Shown: positions 1 to 4,894 of the stretch, one piece after another
Layout of the letters: the number at the start of each line of letters is the position of its first letter
Position numbering within the stretch: the first letter of the stretch is position 1
Source of the DNA: Thermopetrobacter sp.
GTDB taxonomy: Bacteria; Pseudomonadota; Alphaproteobacteria; Rhizobiales; Aestuariivirgaceae
Reading direction: 5' to 3'
DNA length: 5,780 nt
Assembly (NCBI GenBank): GCA_011374735.1
Contig: DRPD01000203.1
Location: 1 to 5,780, forward strand
Notes under the pieces: generated by a model
Database searches by the model: none
The model's input: only the letters and a program-made list of their open reading frames with translations
What the model was told of the DNA's origin: nothing
Translations under genes and position numbers: made by a program

Positions 1-426
1 AAGGACGCGCTGCTCGACCCGCTGGGGCTGTCCGCCGCCTCCGGCGACGTGAAGAAGGTGGCCGCGCGGCAAGGCGTGGAGGCCGCCGCCATCGGCGCCA
101 TGGTTCGGCGCTTCGACGGCAGGGCAGGGGCCTTCGCCTACATGCTGTTCGTGCTGCTGTATTTCCCTTGCGTGGCGGTATTCGGGGCGATCACCCGCGA
201 GGCCGGCTTGCGCTGGGCGCTGTTCGCCGGGCTGTGGAGCACGTCGGTGGCCTGGGTGGCCGCCGTCACGTTCTATCAGGCCGCCACCTTCGCCGCCCAT
301 CCGGCCACGTCGGCCTTGTGGATCGGGCTGAACATCGCCGGCATGGCCGCCATGCTGCTGTTCGTCCGCCATCTTGGCCGGCGCGGCGTCATGCCCGTCT
401 CCGGCCAGCCCCTGAAGGCGGGCTGA
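1..426 (+). CDS. feoB: Ferrous iron transport protein B, C-terminal part (5' truncated by window edge)
   Basis: This is the last 141 residues of the inner-membrane Fe(II) permease FeoB; the N-terminal G domain and most of the membrane domain lie before the window. The reading frame is open from base 1 and stops with TGA at 424-426. Family marks include the run FDGRAGAFAY, followed by the hydrophobic stretch LLYFPCVAVFGAI with its conserved Pro-Cys, then W..FAGLWSTSVAW. Three membrane-spanning stretches can be seen, near residues 45-65, 70-95 and 105-125 of the visible part. The tail is short and basic (RHLGRRG). A feoC-like gene follows after 5 nt, so the two are almost surely co-transcribed. 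By family knowledge FeoB moves Fe2+ into the cytoplasm with GTPase control. The family call is firm; full length and upstream partners such as feoA cannot be judged here. Confidence 0.93.
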   Translation, partial: KDALLDPLGLSAASGDVKKVAARQGVEAAAIGAMVRRFDGRAGAFAYMLFVLLYFPCVAVFGAITREAGLRWALFAGLWSTSVAWVAAVTFYQAATFAAHPATSALWIGLNIAGMAAMLLFVRHLGRRGVMPVSGQPLKAG

Positions 427-431
427 AGCCG

Positions 432-650
432 ATGTTGTCGGCCATCCACGGCTATCTGAAGGAACACGGCCCCGCGCCGCTGGCCGACATCGCGGCCCAT
501 GTCGGGGCCGAACCCGCCGCCGTGCTGCCGATGCTGGAGCTGCTGGAGAAGAAGGGCCGGGTGCGCCGCATCGAGATGACGGAAACCATGTGCGGCGCCT
601 GCACCCGCTGCGCCCCCACCGCCCGCATCGAGTGGGCCGCCTGTGGATAA
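432..650 (+). CDS. feoC: FeoC-like winged-helix protein with cysteine cluster
   Basis: A 72-residue protein whose ATG lies 5 nt after the feoB stop, consistent with translational coupling; a weak purine-rich stretch (GAAGGCGGG, 414-422) precedes it. Residues 1-49 read as a small winged helix (LSAIHGYLKEHGPAPLADIA, then a second helix ending LLEKKGRVRRIE), matching the FeoC family fold and length. The C-terminal part carries Cys54, Cys57 and Cys60 in a C-x2-C-x2-C arrangement, plus Cys71 next to the end. In studied FeoC proteins such cysteines bind an Fe-S cluster, and the protein acts on FeoB rather than mainly as a transcription factor; that role is inferred here. A longer frame starting far upstream at 168 runs inside feoB and is discarded. 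The family call is good from position, size, wing and cysteines. Confidence 0.85.
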   Translation: MLSAIHGYLKEHGPAPLADIAAHVGAEPAAVLPMLELLEKKGRVRRIEMTETMCGACTRCAPTARIEWAACG

Positions 651-655
651 TCACA

Positions 656-670
656 TGGCGGGAATCGCCA
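656..670 (+). other. Small stem-loop after feoC
   Basis: TGGCG (656-660) and CGCCA (666-670) can pair around a 5-nt loop just after the feoC stop. No T-run follows, so it is not a convincing intrinsic terminator, and read-through from feo into the restriction genes remains possible. Confidence 0.25.
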
Positions 671-674
671 GCGG

Positions 675-703
675 TTGCTATCTTCAGCCTGAATCGTTAT
701 GAG
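675..703 (+). promoter_or_regulatory. Candidate promoter of the restriction-modification cassette
   Basis: TTGCTA (675-680, four of six matches to TTGACA) and TATGAG (698-703, four of six to TATAAT) are separated by 17 bp, the usual spacing. Transcription would start near 710, right at the ATG at 712, giving a nearly leaderless message. This fits the lack of a good ribosome-binding site before that ATG. A further TATTAT hexamer (708-713) overlaps the start codon. Bacterial promoters of this strength are common by chance, so this is only a candidate. Confidence 0.3.
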
Positions 704-711
704 AACATATT

Positions 712-1305
712 ATGAACATCGTGCCGGAGGACATCACCGCCAGATACGACGTGCGCGAATGGCGCAATGGCTTGGCCATTCTCGCCGCCGCCCATCCTGA
801 GGAATGGAAAGACATCATCGATGTGCTCAAGGGGTTCCGCCTGCTCAAAAGCGACATTCTGACCCCGGGCGGGCGAAAATCCCCCATCGCCAACAAGCTG
901 GACGGCGAGTTTTACAAACGTGGTTGGACGGAAAAGTCTTTCAATACCAAAATCGTCGTCGATGAGGAGGAATATGAAACGCCGACGCACGGCGTGGACT
1001 GTTTCAAGAATCGCGTCGCGCTGGAGGTGGAGTGGAACAACAAGGATCCATTCTATGACCGTGACCTCAACAATTTCCGGCTGCTGTTCGATTTGCGGGC
1101 CATCGATGTCGGCATCATCATCACCCGTTGCACGGAACTGGAGGACATTTTCAGAAATCTCGGCAAGGGGCCGAGCTATGGCTCCTCCACGACGCACCTG
1201 AACAAACTGATCCCGCGGCTGGAAGGCGGCGGAGGCGGCGGATGCCCCGTCGTCGTGTTCGGAATCAGGAAGGAGGCCTATGTCGATGACGGCGCGGCTG
1301 ACTGA
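712..1305 (+). CDS. BglII/BstYI-like type II restriction endonuclease
   Basis: A 197-residue protein, close in length to BstYI and somewhat shorter than BglII. The centre shows the PD-(D/E)xK-like core of this group: Asp96, then Glu105-Val-Glu107 (VDCFKNRVALEVEWNNK). The Asp-to-Glu spacing of nine is the same as recalled for BglII (Asp84, Glu93, Gln95), with Glu in place of the final Gln. Further conserved-looking parts are DRDLNNFRLLFDLRAIDVGI (116-135) and the strand IIITR (135-139). Near the C-terminus is a run of six glycines (172-177) followed by the strand CPVVVFGI. It presumably cuts DNA at a short palindrome; members of this group recognise GATC-core sites such as AGATCT or RGATCY, but the site here cannot be read from sequence. 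The stop overlaps the methyltransferase gene by 26 nt. The ATG at 712 has only a weak SD-like GAGA upstream. Codon composition is more AT-rich than in feoB. Family call is strong; activity is inferred. Confidence 0.85.
   Translation: MNIVPEDITARYDVREWRNGLAILAAAHPEEWKDIIDVLKGFRLLKSDILTPGGRKSPIANKLDGEFYKRGWTEKSFNTKIVVDEEEYETPTHGVDCFKNRVALEVEWNNKDPFYDRDLNNFRLLFDLRAIDVGIIITRCTELEDIFRNLGKGPSYGSSTTHLNKLIPRLEGGGGGGCPVVVFGIRKEAYVDDGAAD
1271..1276 (+). promoter_or_regulatory. Ribosome-binding site of the methyltransferase gene
   Basis: AGGAGG lies inside the 3' end of the endonuclease gene. It is 3 nt from the ATG at 1280 and 9 nt from a second in-frame ATG at 1286. The distance favours 1286, though AGGAAGG just upstream (1267-1273) gives a fair 6-nt spacing to 1280. 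Either way the methyltransferase has a much stronger site than the endonuclease. Confidence 0.6.
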
Positions 1306-1921
1306 GATCGGAGCGGACTTGCTGGAATTCGCTGGCGTGGGCAACTACACCACCATTCTGGCCGATCCACCATGGCGGTTCATGAACCGCACCGGCAAGA
1401 TGGCGCCGGAGCACAAGCGGCTGACCCGCTATCCCACCATGTCCGTGGAGGAGATTTGCGCGCTGCCGGTGGCCGAGGCGGCGGCTCAGAAGGCCCATCT
1501 CTATCTGTGGGTGCCCAACGCCCTGCTGCCGGAGGGGCTGAAGGTCATGCAGGCCTGGGGCTTCGATTACAAGACCAACATCGTTTGGGAGAAGATCCGC
1601 AAGGACGGCGGGCCGGACGGGCGCGGCGTTGGCTTCTATTTCCGCAATGTCACGGAGCTGCTGCTGTTCGGGGTGCGCGGAAAGAACATGCGCACCTTGG
1701 CCCCCGGTCGCAGCCAGGTCAATTTCATCGCCGCGCGCAAGCGGGAGCATTCGCGCAAGCCCGATGAACAATACGCCATCATCGAGGCGTGCAGTCCCGG
1801 CCCGTATCTGGAGCTGTTCGCCCGTGGGCGTCGTGCCGGTTGGGCCTGTTGGGGCAATGAGGCCGATGAAGATTATCGGCCCTCCTGGGCCACCTATGCG
1901 CATCATTCCGCGGCCGAATGA
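1280..1921 (+). CDS. MT-A70 family DNA adenine-N6 methyltransferase (modification partner)
   Basis: A 213-residue protein (211 if translation begins at the second ATG, 1286). The catalytic motif DPPW is at residues 29-32, in the context ILADPPWRF. Towards the C-terminus come HSRKPDE (157-163), LELFAR (177-182) and W.CWGNE (188-194), the arrangement typical of MT-A70-type enzymes in which the catalytic motif precedes the AdoMet-binding region. Family members transfer a methyl group from S-adenosylmethionine to the N6 of adenine. Overlapping a BglII-like endonuclease by 26 nt, it is best read as the modification enzyme protecting host DNA at the same site. The target must contain an adenine if this pairing is right. 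No specificity-subunit or controller-protein gene accompanies it. Family call is near certain; the role as partner is inferred from the overlap. Confidence 0.92.
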   Translation: MSMTARLTEIGADLLEFAGVGNYTTILADPPWRFMNRTGKMAPEHKRLTRYPTMSVEEICALPVAEAAAQKAHLYLWVPNALLPEGLKVMQAWGFDYKTNIVWEKIRKDGGPDGRGVGFYFRNVTELLLFGVRGKNMRTLAPGRSQVNFIAARKREHSRKPDEQYAIIEACSPGPYLELFARGRRAGWACWGNEADEDYRPSWATYAHHSAAE

Positions 1922-1978
1922 GAGGCCGGGCAGCCCTTGCGGCGGGATGTCGCGGTCTTGGCTCTTTATTTTATTCTA

Positions 1979-1990
1979 ATATACGTATAT
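1979..1990. promoter_or_regulatory. AT-rich palindrome, possible operator or promoter element
   Basis: ATATACGTATAT is a perfect 12-bp palindrome in a very AT-rich patch (about 1961-1999) within otherwise GC-rich DNA, 58 nt after the methyltransferase stop and about 190 nt before the Met-rich gene. CTA and TAG flank the 10-bp core with one unpaired A. TTGGCT (1958-1963) with TATACG (1980-1985), 16 bp apart, is a possible promoter reading towards the Met-rich gene. The patch might bind a regulator or simply be a melting region. Confidence 0.3.
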
Positions 1991-2000
1991 AGATATATGA

Positions 2001-2033
2001 GCCGACGCCACGTGATGTTGAGCGGGCGTCGGC
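2001..2033 (+). other. Stem-loop in the intergenic region
   Basis: GCCGACGCC (2001-2009) and GGCGTCGGC (2025-2033) form a perfect 9-bp stem with a 15-nt loop. No T-run follows on the plus strand (GTTCAGGGGG), so it is not a standard intrinsic terminator. It could end the restriction operon by another mechanism, or shape the 5' leader of the Met-rich gene if transcription starts in the AT-rich patch just before it. Confidence 0.4.
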
Positions 2034-2098
2034 GTTCAGGGGGTTTGCGGGTGCGTGCGGGGGCGAGTGTGGCGCACCGGAAACCATATCTTGAAAAA

Positions 2099-2151
2099 GC
2101 GGGGAGGTCTGTTGCCAAGCCCTCCCGCGAATGTTTCGTGCAACAGGCAAC
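2099..2151 (+). other. Leader segment with alternative pairings ahead of the Met-rich gene
   Basis: GCGGGGAGG (2099-2107) can pair with CCTCCCGC (2121-2128), with one bulged G. The loop sequence CTGTTGCC (2109-2116) can instead pair with CAACAG (2141-2146) or GGCAAC (2146-2151). The second pairings would enclose one arm of the first hairpin and compete with it. The segment ends about ten nt before the ribosome-binding site at 2162. No known riboswitch class was recognised. Confidence 0.25.
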
Positions 2152-2161
2152 GCAGAATTGG

Positions 2162-2168
2162 AAGGAAG
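2162..2168 (+). promoter_or_regulatory. Ribosome-binding site of the Met-rich gene
   Basis: AAGGAAG lies 7 nt before the ATG at 2176. It selects this ATG, which begins a clear signal peptide, over an in-frame ATG at 2131 that would put 15 unrelated residues ahead of the signal. Confidence 0.65.
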
Positions 2169-2175
2169 AGACTCC

Positions 2176-2808
2176 ATGAAAAAGATTTCCGTGATCGCTC
2201 TGGCCCTGGGCCTGGGGCTTGCCGCTCCGCTGGCCATGGCCCAGGAAAAGAAGCCGGCCGACGCCGCCGCCACGGCCACCCAGGCGGCCGGTGACTGGGC
2301 CGATTCCCTGGCCAAGATGTTCGATCCGAAGTTCATGACCGACTGGATGAACCTGATGGTCAACCCGGCCTACATCGACACGCTGATGAAGATGGCCGAT
2401 CCGAAGATGATCGAGGGCTACGTCAAGGTCATGACGGACCCGCGCTACATCGAGATGATGATGAAGATGGCCGATCCGAAGCTGGTCGAGGGCTATGTCA
2501 AGATCATGACCGACCCGCGCTACATGGAAATGATGGCCAGGATGGTCGATCCGAAGGTCATCGAGCCCTACATCAAGATGATGACCGATCCAGCCTACGT
2601 GCAGGCCATGATGAAGTGGGCCGACCCGAAGGTGCTGGAGCCCTTCATGAAGATGATGACCGACACCAGCTACATCAACGCCATGGCCAAGATGATGGAT
2701 CCCAACCCGTGGATGAAGATGATGACCACGTGGATGGACAGCTTCGCCAAGATCGGCGGCGCCGCGGCGGGCGCGGCCACCGGTGGCGACAAGGGCGAAA
2801 AGAAGTAA
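2176..2808 (+). CDS. Secreted methionine-rich protein with 25-residue Asp-Pro repeats, function unknown
   Basis: A 210-residue protein that I do not recognise as a named family. Residues 1-22 form a Sec signal peptide (MKK, a hydrophobic core, then AMA before Gln23), so the mature protein is periplasmic or exported. After a short Ala-rich linker (about 27-40), residues 50-174 are five tandem 25-residue repeats beginning DPK, followed by a partial sixth (175-193, beginning DPNPW). Each unit splits into two halves of 13 and 12 residues, usually each starting at Asp-Pro; this is the pattern of short helices capped by Asp-Pro, so an all-helical repeat rod or solenoid is inferred. By hand count 30 of the 144 repeat residues are methionine, and there is no cysteine. 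The tail is small-residue rich and ends KGEKK. It has its own ribosome-binding site and a strong terminator, so it is probably monocistronic. Metal (copper) binding by Met clusters is one possibility; a structural or scaffold role is another. Confidence 0.88.
   Translation: MKKISVIALALGLGLAAPLAMAQEKKPADAAATATQAAGDWADSLAKMFDPKFMTDWMNLMVNPAYIDTLMKMADPKMIEGYVKVMTDPRYIEMMMKMADPKLVEGYVKIMTDPRYMEMMARMVDPKVIEPYIKMMTDPAYVQAMMKWADPKVLEPFMKMMTDTSYINAMAKMMDPNPWMKMMTTWMDSFAKIGGAAAGAATGGDKGEKK
2323..2754 (+). repeat. 75-bp in-frame tandem repeats, five full and one partial
   Basis: Units begin at 2323, 2398, 2473, 2548, 2623 and 2698, each opening with GATCC or GACCC coding Asp-Pro; the last is partial. 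Units two and three agree at 63 of 75 bases by hand alignment, with changes at both silent and coding positions. This points to duplication followed by divergence under selection for the protein pattern, not a recent expansion. Confidence 0.9.
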
Positions 2809-2844
2809 GTCGCCACATACAAACGAGATCCTCCCTCGACTGCG

Positions 2845-2883
2845 AACCGGAAGCACCTTGCGAAAGGCGCTTCCGGTTTTTTT
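2845..2883 (+). terminator. Strong intrinsic terminator of the Met-rich gene
   Basis: AACCGGAAGC (2845-2854) pairs perfectly with GCTTCCGGTT (2869-2878). Past one A-C mismatch the stem continues as CCTT/AAGG, capped by the tetraloop GCGA (GNRA type). A run of seven T's (2877-2883) follows on the plus strand. It lies 37 nt after the stop codon. Confidence 0.92.
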
Positions 2884-2920
2884 CATCAGGAGGATGAAGA
2901 AGAGCGCGAAGTCGGGCCGG

Positions 2921-2935
2921 GCCGGGCGGCCCGGC
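2921..2935 (-). other. Short GC-rich hairpin at the 3' end of the long LysM gene
   Basis: GCCGGG (2921-2926) and CCCGGC (2930-2935) pair around a 3-nt loop directly after the minus-strand stop codon. There is no U-run after it on the minus strand, so it may only stabilise the 3' end or assist factor-dependent termination. Confidence 0.3.
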
Positions 2936-2937
2936 GC

Positions 2938-4761
2938 TTATTGCGCGTCCGGCGGCTTGCGGGGGCCGAAGTTGGTGATGACCTTCGGCTTCGGCGGCTC
3001 CGCCGCCGGCGGTTTGGGCGGGCGCAGCAGGGCGTTAAGCCCCGTCGTCGCGTTGTTCTTCTTGTTTTTCTCGCCCGCCGCCGTCTTTTTCGCCCCCGCC
3101 GCTTGAGCCGGTGAGTTGCGCGGCCTGCGCGGCGCCCGTTTCGGCGCCCTGGCCTTCGTCGCGGCGGTCTTTCTGTTGCCCGCGGGGCGCGCGGGCTTCC
3201 GGTTATTCTTCTTCACCGCCTTCTTCGGCCCCGCGCCCGCCTTGGGCAGATAGATTTCGGTGCCCGGCTTCAGGGCGCTGACGGAGATGCGTCCCTTGTT
3301 GGCGGCCAGGATGCGCCCCACCGCGGCGGCGGTGCCATAGGCGGCGCGGGCGATGGCCGCCAGCGTGTCGCCCTTGCGCACCCGCGTATAGCGTTTGCCG
3401 TTGCGGACATAGAAACGATCGCGCGCCGGCCGCGCCTTCTTCTTGTCCGGGCCGGCCTGCGGCGCGGTATTGGCGTCCTTCGATGACGTGTCCGGGCTTT
3501 CCACGAGCTGCTTCACATAGCCCGCGGAATCGCCGGTCTTGCCGCCGGCCGCCGTGGCCGGTTTCGTGATGCCGCCCTGGTTGATGGCTTCCGCCACCGT
3601 GTCCTGCAACTTTTTCAGGGGATCGGCGGGCTTGTTTATTGCCGTCTTGGGCCGCGCGGGCGTCTGGGGTTGGGCGGGCGTTTTGGGCCGCGTGGCGTTG
3701 ATCGCTTCCGTCACCGTGTCCGTCAGTTTCTTCAAGGTATCGTGGGCCGTCGCCGGTGCCGGGCGCGCCGCCAGCTTCACGCCGCGCGCGTTGAGCGCCC
3801 GCGCCACTCGCGGGGCCAGCGCCGCGTCGTTTGCCGGCGCCGGGCGCGCCGCCAGTTTCATGCCACGGTCATTGAGTTCTCGCGCCACCTTCGGGGCCAG
3901 CGCCCGCTCGTGATCGGCGCTGGCCGTCACCGCGCCCTTATCAGGCGCGCCGCCCCCTTTCTTGCCGGCGATCGCGGTCGGGGAGGCGGGCGTTGGCGTT
4001 GGCGGTATGGCCGCGCCAGTGACGGGAGATACCTCTGTTTTCACGGGGGGAGCGGCGTTGGCGGTGCCGCCGGCGTGGTTTCGCGCCGCGGCGATCATCC
4101 GCCGGGTCTGCGCCCTGGCGATGACGTGCCCCGAATCGTTCAGCGCGTCGGCCATTTCCAAAGACAACGGCCCGGGGTCTTCATCGCGGGCGCTGGCCGG
4201 TGGCGCGGCGGTCGCCGGCGCCGCCGTAACGGAAGCGCCGCCGGCCGCGTTTTTCCGGCCCGTTTCAGCGGCGGTGCTGTCGCCCGCGCCCGTGGCGCCG
4301 GAGCCGGCATCCTCGCCACCCGAGGCGACGGGTGGCGGCGTGGCGGGCGTGGGGGCGGCGGGTTTGGAGGCCGCCATCGGCGGCAGGGCCGGCGCCTCCG
4401 GCATCGGCGGCGCCGCCTGTTCGGCGCTCTTGGCCGGTGGCTGCGGTGGCGTGGCGGTGTTGGCCGGCTGCCTCGCTGGCGCGCCAGGGTCGGCAGGTTG
4501 CGCCTGTGTCGCGCCGCTCGTGGCGGGTTGCGCCGTCACCGCCGGCGTATCGGAAACGGCCCGCGCCGTGGCGTCCGTGTCTCGCGGTGCCCGCTGATAC
4601 GACAGCCACAAGCCGGCCAGCACCCCGCCGACAACGGCCGAGGCGGCGAAGATGGACATGGAGACGAAGGCGCCTTTCAACGTTCCGCGCGGCGCCGCCG
4701 TGTCCGTCTGGCCATCGGCCATTCGCGTTTTATGATCGCTCGTCGCTGTGGTTTTCCGCAT
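2938..4761 (-). CDS. Membrane-anchored Pro/Ala-rich protein with a LysM domain and basic tail
   Basis: A 607-residue protein from the ATG at 4761. A GTG directly before it (4764) is also possible, and an in-frame stop lies just upstream; no good ribosome-binding site is visible, so the start is uncertain (Met at 4722 is another option). Residues about 30-54 form one membrane segment, which with the basic N-terminus suggests a cytoplasmic N-end and periplasmic bulk. Residues 60-455 are low-complexity Pro/Ala/Thr with embedded repeats. These are two 27-residue copies starting ALAP at 287 and 314, a degenerate relative near 199-219, and two LKKLxDTVxEAIN motifs (343, 382). A LysM domain covers about 458-506 (VRKGDTLAAIARAAYG, AANKGRIS, then PGTEIYLP). 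The last 101 residues are Lys/Arg/Pro-rich. LysM domains bind peptidoglycan glycan; no enzyme domain is seen. A wall-binding or envelope-spanning role is inferred. Confidence 0.85.
   Translation of the reverse strand: MRKTTATSDHKTRMADGQTDTAAPRGTLKGAFVSMSIFAASAVVGGVLAGLWLSYQRAPRDTDATARAVSDTPAVTAQPATSGATQAQPADPGAPARQPANTATPPQPPAKSAEQAAPPMPEAPALPPMAASKPAAPTPATPPPVASGGEDAGSGATGAGDSTAAETGRKNAAGGASVTAAPATAAPPASARDEDPGPLSLEMADALNDSGHVIARAQTRRMIAAARNHAGGTANAAPPVKTEVSPVTGAAIPPTPTPASPTAIAGKKGGGAPDKGAVTASADHERALAPKVARELNDRGMKLAARPAPANDAALAPRVARALNARGVKLAARPAPATAHDTLKKLTDTVTEAINATRPKTPAQPQTPARPKTAINKPADPLKKLQDTVAEAINQGGITKPATAAGGKTGDSAGYVKQLVESPDTSSKDANTAPQAGPDKKKARPARDRFYVRNGKRYTRVRKGDTLAAIARAAYGTAAAVGRILAANKGRISVSALKPGTEIYLPKAGAGPKKAVKKNNRKPARPAGNRKTAATKARAPKRAPRRPRNSPAQAAGAKKTAAGEKNKKNNATTGLNALLRPPKPPAAEPPKPKVITNFGPRKPPDAQ
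3742..3903 (-). repeat. Two 81-bp tandem repeats inside the long LysM gene
   Basis: The copies at 3903-3823 and 3822-3742 (minus strand) encode 27-residue units sharing ALAP-VAR-LN-RG-KLAARPAPA. They lie head to tail without a gap, so a local duplication of an 81-bp unit is the simplest origin. Confidence 0.85.
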
Positions 4762-4850
4762 CACCCGTCACAGAAGAAGCGAATGGAGCCGTAGTGCCCT
4801 CTTCGCCACGCCGCATCTGCCCCCTTCTCATCGTCCGTTGCCTCAAGGTC

Positions 4851-4885
4851 GTTCCGGCCATCATATAACGATTGATGGCCGGAAC
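4851..4885 (-). other. Perfect 13-bp stem-loop between the two LysM genes
   Basis: GTTCCGGCCATCA (4851-4863) and TGATGGCCGGAAC (4873-4885) are exact reverse complements around a 9-nt AT-rich loop. It begins 9 nt after the stop of the upstream LysM gene on the minus strand. No T-run follows on either strand, so it may be an attenuating or RNA-processing hairpin, or a terminator lacking the usual tail. Confidence 0.6.
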
Positions 4886-4894
4886 AAGACGTTG

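Noticed and set aside
168..650. Long plus-strand frame covering feoB and feoC as one 160-residue protein
   Set aside because: Its first 88 codons lie inside feoB in another frame and read as Arg/His-rich shadow; only the part from 432 matches FeoC.
697..1344. Minus-strand frame of 215 residues antisense to the nuclease gene
   Set aside because: No family features, and it mirrors a plus-strand gene with clear catalytic motifs.
2090..2096. CTTGAAA resembling a heat-shock sigma factor -35 element
   Set aside because: No matching -10 element at the expected distance downstream.
2323..2754. Possible CRISPR-like array because of the regular 75-bp period
   Set aside because: The repeats are in frame, adjacent without spacers, and encode a conserved peptide unit.
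1966..2886. Minus-strand frame of 306 residues with His-rich repeats
   Set aside because: The repeats are the antisense image of the Met-rich repeats (ATG-rich codons give His on the other strand); no ribosome-binding site or domain.
2882..2898. TTCATC/GATGAA inverted repeat after the terminator
   Set aside because: Short stem with no T-run on either strand in the needed direction; probably incidental.
3670..4794. Plus-strand frame of 374 residues rich in Arg and Gly
   Set aside because: Antisense shadow of the Pro/Ala-rich linker of the LysM protein; composition is the usual artefact of GC-rich DNA.
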